NCBI RefSeq assembly: GCF_000009625.1
Contig: NC_002678.2
Coordinates: 3,566,001 to 3,630,000 of the forward strand
Source: Mesorhizobium japonicum MAFF 303099
GTDB taxonomy: Bacteria; Pseudomonadota; Alphaproteobacteria; Rhizobiales; Rhizobiaceae
DNA length: 64,000 nucleotides
Direction of reading: 5' to 3'
The number at the start of each line of letters is the position of its first letter. Position 1 is the first letter of the stretch. Both the position numbers and the translations under genes were made by a program. The notes beneath the pieces were generated by a model. That model saw nothing but the letters and a program-made list of their open reading frames with translations, was not told the origin of the DNA and did not search any database. This document shows positions 10,222 through 18,811 of the stretch, piece by piece.

Positions 10222-10944
10222 ATGCGCGAGATCATCTTCGATACGGAAACCACCGGCCTTGATTCGCGCGACGACCGCGTGATCGAGTTGGGCGGCGTCG
10301 AACTCGTCAACCGTTTCCCGACCGGCAGGACGTTCCATCACTATATCAACCCGCAAGGCCGCGCGATCCACGAGGAGGCGCAGGCGGTGCACGGCATCAG
10401 CGCGGCGGATCTCGCGGGCAAGCCGACCTTTGCCGAAATCGCTGAGGAATGGCTGACCTTCACCGATGGCGCCAAGCTGGTCGCGCACAACGCCACTTTC
10501 GACATCGGCTTCCTCAATGTCGAATTCGGCCGGCTCGGCCATCCCGTCGTCGATCCCGGCCGTGTCGTCGACACGCTGGCGCTGGCGCGCCGCAAGCATC
10601 CGATGGGTCCCAATTCGCTCGATGCGCTCTGCCGGCGCTACGGCATCGACAATACGAAGCGCACCAAGCACGGCGCGCTGCTCGATTCCGAATTGCTGGC
10701 CGAGGTCTATATCGAGCTGATCGGCGGCAAGCAGGCGGCGCTCATCCTCGACAGCGCCACCGCGCCGGCACAGGGCGAGAATGTCAGGCACATCGAGATC
10801 ATCGTCGCAGAGCGCCCGAGGCCGCTGCTGCCGCGCCTGACCGAAGCGGAGCGCGCCGCGCATGCCGCCATGGTCGCCACGCTCGGCGAAAAGGCGCTCT
10901 GGCTGAAAGCCAACTCCTCCGAAAAGAGCATCGCGGCGTCGTAA
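10222..10944 (+). CDS. dnaQ: DNA polymerase III epsilon subunit (proofreading exonuclease)
   Basis: This is the 3'-5' exonuclease of the replicative polymerase. The 240-residue protein has the DEDD exonuclease motifs: FDTETTG (Exo I, residues 6-12), AHNATFDIGFLN (Exo II) and KHGALLDSELLA (Exo III). The C-terminal tail after about residue 180 is where alpha-subunit binding is expected. The start ATG 10222 follows AGGAG at 10205-10209. It ends 3 bp from the convergent hydrolase gene. In relatives secB follows here; in this genome secB is 35 kb away. Confidence 0.95.
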   Translation: MREIIFDTETTGLDSRDDRVIELGGVELVNRFPTGRTFHHYINPQGRAIHEEAQAVHGISAADLAGKPTFAEIAEEWLTFTDGAKLVAHNATFDIGFLNVEFGRLGHPVVDPGRVVDTLALARRKHPMGPNSLDALCRRYGIDNTKRTKHGALLDSELLAEVYIELIGGKQAALILDSATAPAQGENVRHIEIIVAERPRPLLPRLTEAERAAHAAMVATLGEKALWLKANSSEKSIAAS

Positions 10945-10947
10945 GAC

Positions 10948-11907
10948 TCAATACGGCCACTCACCCCGGCCAAGCGCCGCGATCGCCGCGATGATGCGGC
11001 TAAAAGCTTCCGCCGCTGCCGGCACCGTGGTGCGGGCGCGCAGGAAACTGTGCACCAGCCGCTTCTCCTCGTGCCACCATGCCTTGCCGCCGGCCGCAGC
11101 GATGCGGTCGCGGTAGGTCTCGCCATCCGACGACAGCGGGTCGCACTCGGCCGTGATGATCACCGTTGGCGGCAGGCCGGAAAAGTGGCGGTCGCGCAGC
11201 GGTGAAAAGGTCGGGTCGTCGGGCGACTGCCGCTTGGCTGAACGGACGTCGCGGTAGAAGGCGATATCGCCGACGGACAGCAGTGGCGCCTCGGCATGTT
11301 CGACATAGGAGCCGGCGCCCTCGTCGCCGCCGAGGCCGGGATAGATCAGCACCTGGCCGACCGCCGTACGCGCGTGCTTGCGAGTCGCTTGCGCCACTGC
11401 CGCCGCCAGATTGCCGCCGGCGCTCTCGCCGCACAGCACCAGCGGCAGGCGTGACGTCTCCGCCGCCCATGCGAAGGCGGCCATCGCATCGTCGAAGGCG
11501 GCGGGGTGGACATGCTCAGGCGCCAGCCGGTAGTCGACCGACAGCACGTCGAAGCCGGTGCCGGCGCATATCTCGGCGCAGATGTCGTCATGGCTGTCGA
11601 GGTTACCCAGAATGAAGCCGCCGCCATGGAAATAGAGCACCATGGCCCGCGCCGCCTTGCCGGCGGGCCGGTAGTGGCGGATCGGTATACCGTGGCCTGG
11701 GGCGGCAACCAGGCCGTCGCTGGCCTTGACCCCGGGCGGGCGGCCTTGGTGAAAAGCCCGGCACATTCTGTCATAGACCGCGCGCTGCTTGTCGATCGGC
11801 AGGCCGATCACCTCGGGCGGGTACCAGGCGTCGACCCTGTCGATATAGGCCCACAGCGCCGGGTCGAGCCGTGTTTCATATTTGCCGTGGTGTCGGTCTG
11901 CTGTCAT
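10948..11907 (-). CDS. Alpha/beta hydrolase, hormone-sensitive-lipase type
   Basis: This is an esterase or lipase of the HSL family, substrate unknown. The 319-residue protein has the oxyanion motif FHGGGFILGNLDSHD, the nucleophile elbow GESAGGN, Asp in ITAECDPLSSDGE and the catalytic His in VHSF, so the triad looks intact. There is no signal peptide. The start at 11907 overlaps the stop of the upstream isochorismatase-like gene by ATGA, so the two are translated together. The substrate may be an ester or amide whose release is coupled to the partner hydrolase; that link is inference. Confidence 0.88.
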   Translation of the reverse strand: MTADRHHGKYETRLDPALWAYIDRVDAWYPPEVIGLPIDKQRAVYDRMCRAFHQGRPPGVKASDGLVAAPGHGIPIRHYRPAGKAARAMVLYFHGGGFILGNLDSHDDICAEICAGTGFDVLSVDYRLAPEHVHPAAFDDAMAAFAWAAETSRLPLVLCGESAGGNLAAAVAQATRKHARTAVGQVLIYPGLGGDEGAGSYVEHAEAPLLSVGDIAFYRDVRSAKRQSPDDPTFSPLRDRHFSGLPPTVIITAECDPLSSDGETYRDRIAAAGGKAWWHEEKRLVHSFLRARTTVPAAAEAFSRIIAAIAALGRGEWPY

Positions 11908-12584
11908 AGCTCGGCGTAGAGCGCCGCCGCATTGTCGAAGGTGAAGCGCAGCGGCACCGACCCCTCGACCTGCCAGGCGGTGACCGTCTCGCCGGCCAGC
12001 AGCCGGCAGGCGCCGTCCGTGTCGGTGACCGCGCCGCCATAGAGCCGGTTGGCGAGGTTGAGGATGCCGGTCTGGTGCATGGCCGCGCTGCCGCTGCCGC
12101 AGGCATCCTTGACCAGCAGCACGCGAAATCCCCTTGCCACGGCGTCCTTCACGGTGGCGTCGATGCAGGCCTCGGTCCAGACGCCGGCGACGACCAGCCA
12201 TTCGATACCGGCAGCCTTGAGCTGATCAGCCGCCGGCCCGCTGCGGAAGGCGCTGGCCTCGGCCTTGACCAGCAGCGCTTCGTCCCTGGCCGGCGCCACC
12301 TCATGGCAGATCTCGGTCAGCGGATCGCTCTTGTCTGAGAAGGCCGACTTGCCGTCGGCACCGAGCGGATGAAAGGGCCGATCCTGTTTGTCGAGATCGA
12401 CGATATAGGCCCAGTGCTGGAGCGGCACGTGATTGGCGCGCGCCGCTTCTTGCAGCCGCTGGACATTGGCGAGGATGCCGGCAAAGCCCTCGACGAGGTA
12501 GCGCTTGTCCTGCCGGTGCTCTTCCTGCAGGTCTATGAACACGGCGGCCACCGTACCGCGCTTAATGGAGAGGGGGGTTTTCAT
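11904..12584 (-). CDS. Isochorismatase-like cysteine hydrolase
   Basis: This 226-residue member of the isochorismatase/nicotinamidase superfamily has all three catalytic residues: Asp18 in FIDLQ, Lys107 in LLVKAEASAF and Cys140 in TEACIDAT. It is therefore a probable amidohydrolase of the nicotinamidase, carbamoylase or ureidoglycolate type, substrate unknown. The start at 12584 (MKTPLSIKRG) fits the family; the frame extending to 12680 runs into the repeat doublet. It is the first gene of a two-gene operon with the HSL-type hydrolase. Confidence 0.87.
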   Translation of the reverse strand: MKTPLSIKRGTVAAVFIDLQEEHRQDKRYLVEGFAGILANVQRLQEAARANHVPLQHWAYIVDLDKQDRPFHPLGADGKSAFSDKSDPLTEICHEVAPARDEALLVKAEASAFRSGPAADQLKAAGIEWLVVAGVWTEACIDATVKDAVARGFRVLLVKDACGSGSAAMHQTGILNLANRLYGGAVTDTDGACRLLAGETVTAWQVEGSVPLRFTFDNAAALYAEL

Positions 12585-12667
12585 GCGGTGCGGCCTGGGT
12601 TTGCGGTCAGCATCGTTCCGGTGAGCGCAACGGCGCAAACGGTGGTGATTGGCCGGTGCCTCCCCAC

Positions 12668-12854
12668 CTTCGTCATCCACGGGCGGAGCAGGAGCGAAGC
12701 TCCGTCGCGGAGACCCGAGGATCCATGCCGTGACCTTTCTGACGGGCGCAGCGGAGCAGAATTCTGGATCGTGGCGACGCGTTGGAGTCCCGGCATGGAT
12801 CCTAGGGTCTGCGCCGCGTCGCTGCGCTCCTTGCTTCGCCCTAGGATGACGAAG
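12668..12854. repeat. Inverted REP-like doublet R2 with conserved interior
   Basis: Two inverted copies of the palindromic unit (12668-12732 and 12789-12854) flank about 56 bp that includes GGAGCAGAATTCTGGAT followed by CGTGGCGACGC. The same interior occurs in doublets at 23942-24127 and (reverse orientation) 45900-46106. The doublet fills the 313-bp gap 12585-12897, which has no gene. Confidence 0.88.
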
Positions 12855-12897
12855 CGGTGGGGGTCTGCGCTGGTTGACAAGGGTGGTTCAAAGACCA

Positions 12898-14202
12898 TCA
12901 AACCTGCTTCTCCAGAAACTCGTCCTCATAGGGAAAGCGCGACAGCAGCTCCGTACCCGTCTCGGTGATCAGGATCTCGTCCTCCAGCTTGACGCCCTCG
13001 CGGCCGCCCTTCTCGCCGATATAGCTTTCGACGCTCACCACCATGCCTGGCACGATATGGCCGTCGCGGCCATAGGTCTCGTAATCCATGGCATGCGCGA
13101 TGAACGGTGTCTCGCCATGCATGCCGACGCCGTGCATCACCGAGGTATAGCGCTGGTCGACGAAGCGGTCGGGGATCTTCCAGGCCTTCTCGGCGATTTC
13201 GCGAAACGCCATGCCAGGCTTGACGATCGAGATGTTGTGCTGAACCTGGTCATGCGCCATGCGGTAGAGCGATTTCTGGTAATCGGTCGGCTTGCCCGGT
13301 CCGCAGCGGAAGGTGCGCGAAAAATCGGAATAATAGCCGTAGCAGCCGATCGTGTCGGTATCGAGCGCAAGCAGCTCGCCGGGCCGGATCTTGCGGCCGC
13401 TGGCCTCGTTGAACCACGGGTTGGTGCGCTGGCCGGAGGTGAGCAGCCGCGTCTCGATGAACTCGCCGCCCTGGCGGATGACCTCGCCATACATGATGGC
13501 GAACAGGTCGTTTTCGGAGACGCCGGGCTTGATCGCCTCGCGCACGGCGTAGACGGCGGCCTCGGCGCCGGCCATCGACACCTGCAGGCATTTCACCTCC
13601 TCCAGCGTCTTCACCGCGCGCACCGCCAGGATTTCGCCCTGGCAATCCTTGACCTGGCAGCCGCGCTTTTCCAGCGCCAGCGCCAGCAGATGGCTGCAGC
13701 GGTCGAGACCCAGCTTCATCGAGCCGCCGCCGTGCTGCTTCAGGAGCTCGGCGATCTCGTCGGCGAAGGGGCCGGCGGTCTCGTCGTCGCGACCGGAGAC
13801 CGACGACCACACCAGCTTGGAAGGCCGCGCCTCGTCGATCGTGTCGAGCACCATCGAGACATGGTAGCTCTGCGGGTACTCGAACAGCACGATCGGCCCT
13901 TCGGTCGGGATGAAGAAATAGCGGGTCGAGTTGCGCAGGAAATAGCCGAACATGTTGCGCGAGCCGGTGGCATAGCGCTGGTTGTACGGGTCGAACAGCA
14001 CCACCCCGCCATAGCCGGCGTCGCGCATCCAGCCCCGCAGTTTGGCCAGCCGGCCCTTGCGCAGCGCGTCGGCATCGATGAAGGACGGCTCGGTGTCCGA
14101 CAGCCACATTCCGCCCGCCGGATCGGCCGCCACCGGGTGGCGCATGCGGTCCTTGAAGTCGACGTCCTCGGTGCTGTCGGGGTCGAATACGACGATGCTC
14201 AT
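12898..14202 (-). CDS. M24-fold protein related to DMSP lyase DddP, catalytic Asp absent
   Basis: This 434-residue pita-bread-fold protein aligns along its length with DddP: GGVVLFDPYNQRYATGS, ETRLLTSGQRTNPWFNE, DTDTIGCYG and HGVGMHGETPF. Putative metal ligands Asp281, Asp283, Asp293, His357, Glu392 and Glu407 have the spacing recalled for DddP (295, 297, 307, 371, 406, 421). The DddP catalytic Asp377 corresponds to Gly363 here. It is therefore probably not a DMSP lyase; a peptidase, creatinase-like or ectoine-hydrolase-like activity is possible. It stands alone between two repeat doublets, with a GlxA-type regulator upstream on the same strand. Confidence 0.8.
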   Translation of the reverse strand: MSIVVFDPDSTEDVDFKDRMRHPVAADPAGGMWLSDTEPSFIDADALRKGRLAKLRGWMRDAGYGGVVLFDPYNQRYATGSRNMFGYFLRNSTRYFFIPTEGPIVLFEYPQSYHVSMVLDTIDEARPSKLVWSSVSGRDDETAGPFADEIAELLKQHGGGSMKLGLDRCSHLLALALEKRGCQVKDCQGEILAVRAVKTLEEVKCLQVSMAGAEAAVYAVREAIKPGVSENDLFAIMYGEVIRQGGEFIETRLLTSGQRTNPWFNEASGRKIRPGELLALDTDTIGCYGYYSDFSRTFRCGPGKPTDYQKSLYRMAHDQVQHNISIVKPGMAFREIAEKAWKIPDRFVDQRYTSVMHGVGMHGETPFIAHAMDYETYGRDGHIVPGMVVSVESYIGEKGGREGVKLEDEILITETGTELLSRFPYEDEFLEKQV

Positions 14203-14307
14203 GGGGTTCGGCCTTGGGTCGGTTGCGAGACGTGACCATGACGCAGCAGCGGCGGAGGCATTGTGCGGAAAACCGCGTTTGTTGTGCGGGATGCCGCTAA
14301 GCCCCTA

Positions 14308-14563
14308 CCTTCGTCATCCACGGGCGGAGCAAGGAGCGAAGCGACGCGGCGCAGACCCCTGGAGCTGCTCCGCAGCCCAAGGGATCCATGCCGGGGCGTC
14401 TATTCCACACGAAAGCGGTTCAGAATCAGGCATTCTCGCGGGGACGACACATCTTGGACCGCTGCATATTTCGTCCGATGTCGCGGCATGGATCCCTTGG
14501 GCTGCGGAGCAGCTCCAGGGGTCTCCACGCCGCTTCGCGACGCTCCGCCCCAGGATGACGAAG
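14308..14563. repeat. Inverted REP-like doublet R3, long-arm variant
   Basis: Two inverted units (14308-14394 and 14480-14563) carry an extra roughly 20-bp dyad, CTGGAGCTGCTCCGCAG, inside each arm. The same arm variant appears at 46021-46106 and 51071-51158. It occupies most of the 367-bp gap between the M24 gene and the GlxA-type regulator; no gene is visible. Confidence 0.85.
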
Positions 14564-14569
14564 ATAGCT

Positions 14570-15538
14570 CTAATGCCTCCGCGCCAGTTTCGGTGGATGG
14601 CCATGCTCTTCCCGAAACGCCCGGGCAAAGCTCGACATCGAGGCGAAGCCGCAGGCCAGCGCCACGTCGCGCACGGCGAGCGTCGAATGCGCCAAAAGGT
14701 CGGCGGCGCGCTTCAGCCTGAGCCGCCGGTAGTAGCCATTGGGCGAGATGGCGAGTTCGGAGCGAAAGCTGCGTTCGAGCTTGTCGGAGGAGACACCGAG
14801 CCGGGCCGTCAGCTCGGCCATGCCGAGCCGCTCCTCGACCGCGTCTTCCATGATGGCAATGGCCGACAGCACCAACTCGTTCTGCACGCCGGTGCGCAGC
14901 CTGAGCGGCATCAGCTTGCGGTCGACGCTGGAGCGCAGCTGGCTGTGCACGAACCATTCGGCGACGCCGGCGGCAAGCTCGGCGCCATAGTCGCGGGTAA
15001 TGATCTCCAGCATCATGTCGAGGCTGCCGACGCCGCCGGCCGAGGTGAAGCGCTTGCGGTCGATGACGTAGAGATCGCGCCGCAGCTCGATGTTAGGGAA
15101 CGCCTCGGTGAAGGCGGCCTGGCTGGTCCAGTGCAAGGTGCAGGCATGGCCGTCGAGCAAGCCGGCCCGCGCCAGGAAGAATGCCGCATCCGCCACCGCG
15201 CCGATATGCGCGCCACCCCGCAGGCTGCGGCGGATCCAGCTCGCCGCGTCCTCGGCGACGAGATGGTCGGCATCGCCGCCCGAGCAGACGACGATGCGGT
15301 CGACTTTCGGCGCATCCTCGGCATAAAAGCCCGGCTGAATGACGACGCCGTTCGACGCCTCGACCGCCCCTTTCGTGCCGCCGACGATGATCCAGCGATA
15401 GCATTGCCGTTTCGCCAGAACATTGGCGGCGCGCAGCGGCTCGATGACGGAGCTGAACGCCATCATCGGAAAGCCGGGGAACACCAGCACCGCGAAGGTC
15501 AGGGGTTCGGTGGGTTTTTCGGGTTCGCGCGTGGCCAT
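14570..15538 (-). CDS. GlxA-type transcriptional regulator (DJ-1/PfpI domain plus AraC HTH)
   Basis: The 322-residue regulator has an N-terminal DJ-1/PfpI-like ligand-sensing domain (about 14-175; FAVLVFPGFPMMAFSSV) and a C-terminal AraC HTH pair (about 220-318; RLKRAADLLAHST, VALACGFASMSSFARAFR). Relatives control catabolism of quaternary amines such as carnitine and glycine betaine, so the neighbouring M24 gene, downstream on the same strand, is a plausible target. This is inference; the two are separated by repeat doublet R3, so they may have separate promoters. Confidence 0.88.
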   Translation of the reverse strand: MATREPEKPTEPLTFAVLVFPGFPMMAFSSVIEPLRAANVLAKRQCYRWIIVGGTKGAVEASNGVVIQPGFYAEDAPKVDRIVVCSGGDADHLVAEDAASWIRRSLRGGAHIGAVADAAFFLARAGLLDGHACTLHWTSQAAFTEAFPNIELRRDLYVIDRKRFTSAGGVGSLDMMLEIITRDYGAELAAGVAEWFVHSQLRSSVDRKLMPLRLRTGVQNELVLSAIAIMEDAVEERLGMAELTARLGVSSDKLERSFRSELAISPNGYYRRLRLKRAADLLAHSTLAVRDVALACGFASMSSFARAFREEHGHPPKLARRH

Positions 15539-15619
15539 GGGCGCTACATCTCGGGCGAATGGGGTTTGGCGTCAACGCCGATTGGGCAAATCAGCTTTGA
15601 CCGTCGCGACGCTCCGGTG

Positions 15620-15883
15620 TCGCGGCATGGATCCTAGGGTCTCCGCGACGGAGCTTCGCTCCTGCTCCGCCCTAGGATGACGAACGCATAGTAGCTTAGG
15701 CTAATCCCGAATGCCGCAGATTGGCGGTTGGGTTGCTGCACGGCGGGTTGTGACCACTGTCAATTGGACTCTCGGAAAGGAGCAACTTTGAAGATTGGTC
15801 GAAACAAACCCTCGCTTCGTCATCCTAGGGCGGAGCAAGGAGCGAAGCGACGCGGCGCAGACCCTAGGATCCATGCCGTGACT
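15620..15883. repeat. Inverted REP-like doublet R4, wide spacer
   Basis: Inverted units at 15620-15684 and 15815-15883 are separated by 130 bp that is not shared with other copies. The pair takes up most of the 418-bp gap 15539-15956. No gene is visible in the spacer. Confidence 0.82.
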
Positions 15884-15956
15884 TAGCCGACGAGCACGCC
15901 CTTGCAATGCCAGCGCACCTGCCAGCGCGTCTCCTTCGGCCATGCTGAACCACCAC

Positions 15957-17141
15957 TCATCCCCCCAGCGCCTGCTCCAGATCCGCGATCAGATCATCGC
16001 CATCCTCGATCCCCGCCGACAGCCTTACCAGCGAATCCGAAATGCCGATCTCCGACCGTTTCTCGGCCGGAATAGACCCATGCGTCATCAGCGCCGGATG
16101 CTCGATCAGGCTCTCCACCCCGCCGAGGCTTTCGGCCAGCGTGAACAATTGCGTGCGTTCGAGGAAACGTTTTGTGCCGGCGAGATCGCGGTCGAGCACG
16201 GCCGTGATCATGCCGCCGAAGGCGTGCATCTGCTGGACGGCGATGGAATGCTGCGGATGGCTGGCGAGGCCGGGATAGAGGACGCGGCGCACGTCCTTGC
16301 GGGCCTCCAGCCACTGCGCGATTTTCAGCCCGTTGTCGGAATGCCGCTCCATGCGGAGCGCCAGCGTCTTCAGGCCGCGCAGCGCCAGGAAACTGTCGAA
16401 CGGGCCCGATATGGCGCCGATGGCGTTCTGCAGGAATTTCAGCTGGGTCGCCAATTCCTTGTTGTCGCCTACCACAGCCACGCCGCCGACCATGTCGGAA
16501 TGGCCGTTGAGATATTTGGTTGTCGAGTGCACGACGATATCGATGCCGAGTTCCAGCGGCCGCTGGATATAGGGGCTGCAGAACGTGTTGTCGGCGACGG
16601 TGAGGACGCCCTTGCGCTTGGCGAGCGCGGCGACGCCTTCGAGGTCGACGATGCGCAGCAGCGGGTTGGTCGGCGTCTCGACCCAGAGCAGCTTCGTCTC
16701 CGGCCGGATCGCGGCTTCGACCGCCGCAAGGTCGGTGAAGTCGACGAACGAGACCTGCAGGCCCGCCGAGCGCTTGCGCACCCGCTCCATCAGCCGGAAC
16801 GACCCGCCATAGATATCGTCGGTGGCGACGATATGCGCGCCGGAATCGAGCAACTCCAGCACCGTCGAGATCGCCGCCAGGCCGGAGGCGAAGGCGAAAG
16901 CCGCCGTTCCGCTTTCGAGATCGGCCACCGCGCGCTCGAAGGCGAAGCGCGTCGGGTTCTGGCTGCGGGCGTACTCAAACCCCTTGTGCACGCCCGGCGA
17001 CTGCTGGCCATAGGTCGAGGTCGCATAGATCGGCACCATCACCGCGCCGGTCAGCGGATCGTGGCTCTGGCCGCCATGGATGGTGCGTGTCGAGAAGGCC
17101 AGGCGATTCTTGCCCGATGGTGGTGGTGTGTGGCTGGTCAT
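15957..17141 (-). CDS. Cystathionine gamma-lyase/gamma-synthase family PLP enzyme
   Basis: This is a Cys/Met-metabolism PLP-dependent enzyme. The 394-residue protein has SATSTYGQ-like ATSTYGQQSPG, FASGLAA, ETPTNP and the PLP-binding Lys209 in HSTTKYLNGH. Downstream of a cystathionine beta-synthase gene it most probably works as cystathionine gamma-lyase, giving cysteine from homocysteine through reverse transsulfuration. A gamma-synthase activity cannot be excluded from sequence alone. Its ATG overlaps the stop of the upstream CBS gene (17138-17141). Confidence 0.9.
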   Translation of the reverse strand: MTSHTPPPSGKNRLAFSTRTIHGGQSHDPLTGAVMVPIYATSTYGQQSPGVHKGFEYARSQNPTRFAFERAVADLESGTAAFAFASGLAAISTVLELLDSGAHIVATDDIYGGSFRLMERVRKRSAGLQVSFVDFTDLAAVEAAIRPETKLLWVETPTNPLLRIVDLEGVAALAKRKGVLTVADNTFCSPYIQRPLELGIDIVVHSTTKYLNGHSDMVGGVAVVGDNKELATQLKFLQNAIGAISGPFDSFLALRGLKTLALRMERHSDNGLKIAQWLEARKDVRRVLYPGLASHPQHSIAVQQMHAFGGMITAVLDRDLAGTKRFLERTQLFTLAESLGGVESLIEHPALMTHGSIPAEKRSEIGISDSLVRLSAGIEDGDDLIADLEQALGG

Positions 17142-18577
17142 CGTGCGCGCCTCAAATGGTTGATCAGGTCGATCCGGGTGATCAGGCCGACGAACTCGTC
17201 GCCGTCGAAGATGATGGCGACCTCGTTGCGGTCGAACACCGGCAACAGTGCATCCAGCGTCTGGCTGGCCTGCAGCGTGTGCAGATTGGAGGTCATCGCC
17301 GTGCGCACCGGACCGTTGAAGCGCTCCCAGCGGCCGTCATAGGGTCCGTCGACCTTGGCCAGAATATCGCTCTCGTCGACGATGCCGATCAGCTTGCCAT
17401 CTTCCAGAACCGGCAGCTGCGAGACATCGGAACGGCGCATGCGGCCGTAGGCGTTGAGCAGGCTTTCGTCGGGGCCGACATAGACCGTGTCGCCGGTGCG
17501 GTGCGAGCGCATCACGAGGTCGCGCAGATCGCCATGCTGCTCGTGTTCGGCCAGGCCCTGTTCGGCCAGCCAGAAATCGTCGAAGACCTTGGACAGGTAC
17601 TTGTTGCCGCTGTCGCAGACGAAGGTGACGACGCGCTTCGGCGTCGTCTGCTCGCGGCAATAGCGCAAGGCGGCCGATAAAAGCGTGCCCGAGGACGAAC
17701 CAGCCAGAATGCCTTCGCGTGACAGCAGATCACGCACCGCCAGCATGCTTTGCTTGTCTGATATCGAATAGGCCTTCTTGACCAGCGACAGATCGGCATT
17801 GGGCGGCACGAAATCCTCGCCGATGCCTTCCACCGTCCAGCTGCCGGCCTCTTCCATCTTGCCGGTCTTGATCAGCGGCGCCAGCACCGAGCCGACCGGA
17901 TCGGCCAGCACCATTTCGGTCTTGGGCGAGACTTTCGAAAAATAGCGGCCAAGCCCGGTCAGCGTGCCGCCCGAGCCGACGCCGACGACCACCGCGTCGA
18001 CATTGCCGTCGAGCTGCGAAAAGATTTCCGGGCCGGTCGTCGTCTCATGCGCCAGCGGGTTGGCCGGATTGGCGAACTGGTTGGCATAGAAGGCGCCGGG
18101 CACTTCGGCGGCGATCTTCTCGGCCATGTCCTGGTAATATTCCGGGTGGCCCTTGCCGACATCGGAGCGCGTCATGCGCACCTCGGCGCCCAGCGCGCGC
18201 AGATGCTGGATCTTCTCGCGCGACATCTTGTCGGGCACCACCAGCACGATGCGGTAGCCCTTGGGGATGCCGACCTGGGCAAGGCCGAGGCCGGTATTGC
18301 CGGCGGTCGCCTCGACGATGGTGCCGCCGCGCTTGAGCTTGCCCTCTCTCTCGGCCGCCGCGATCATCGACAGCGCGATGCGGTCCTTGATCGAGCCGCC
18401 CGGGTTCTGGCTTTCGAGCTTGATGAACAGCCGGCATTTGCCGGTGTCGAACTTGGTCAGCTCGACCACCGGCGTCTGGCCGATCAGGTCGAGAACCGAT
18501 TTATAAGGTGGCCGCAGGCGCGCAGATTGGCCATCCGAGGGGGCGCTGCCTGGCGCAGCTTTTCCGTGCTCGCTCAT
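17138..18577 (-). CDS. Cystathionine beta-synthase with CBS-domain pair
   Basis: This enzyme condenses serine and homocysteine to cystathionine. The 479-residue protein has a fold-type II PLP domain (about 25-335) with Lys64 in GGSIKDR and TAGNTG-type phosphate loop TAGNTGLGLA. It also has two C-terminal CBS domains (about 345-479), as in eukaryotic and some bacterial CBS enzymes. It heads a two-gene reverse-transsulfuration operon. A hairpin repeat lies just upstream at 18607-18657. Confidence 0.93.
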   Translation of the reverse strand: MSEHGKAAPGSAPSDGQSARLRPPYKSVLDLIGQTPVVELTKFDTGKCRLFIKLESQNPGGSIKDRIALSMIAAAEREGKLKRGGTIVEATAGNTGLGLAQVGIPKGYRIVLVVPDKMSREKIQHLRALGAEVRMTRSDVGKGHPEYYQDMAEKIAAEVPGAFYANQFANPANPLAHETTTGPEIFSQLDGNVDAVVVGVGSGGTLTGLGRYFSKVSPKTEMVLADPVGSVLAPLIKTGKMEEAGSWTVEGIGEDFVPPNADLSLVKKAYSISDKQSMLAVRDLLSREGILAGSSSGTLLSAALRYCREQTTPKRVVTFVCDSGNKYLSKVFDDFWLAEQGLAEHEQHGDLRDLVMRSHRTGDTVYVGPDESLLNAYGRMRRSDVSQLPVLEDGKLIGIVDESDILAKVDGPYDGRWERFNGPVRTAMTSNLHTLQASQTLDALLPVFDRNEVAIIFDGDEFVGLITRIDLINHLRRAR

Positions 18578-18606
18578 ATCGAAGCTCCCTGATCAAGCGA
18601 CCGCCT

Positions 18607-18657
18607 AGAGCATGATGCCGAAAAGTGTGAAGCGGTTTTCGGACGACATCATGCTCT
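18607..18657. repeat. Two-tier palindromic repeat (third repeat family)
   Basis: An outer 11-bp perfect stem AGAGCATGATG/CATCATGCTCT encloses an inner stem CCGAAAA/TTTTCGG with loop GTGTGAAGCGG. Related copies are at 48435-48485 and 53524-53591. The core with GTGnGAAGCGG is a familiar rhizobial intergenic palindrome. Confidence 0.85.
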
Positions 18658-18811
18658 ACTTATTTGATTGAGCCGGCAGAGCGGCAGCGTAGCCTCTTTT
18701 CCAGCCGTTTGTCGCGGGAAAGAAGATAGAACGTGCCAATCAGCCGGCCAGACGAGGAATGAAATTCCAACCGGCAGCTGCTCATCCGCCATGGCACCCA
18801 AAGCGGGGCTT

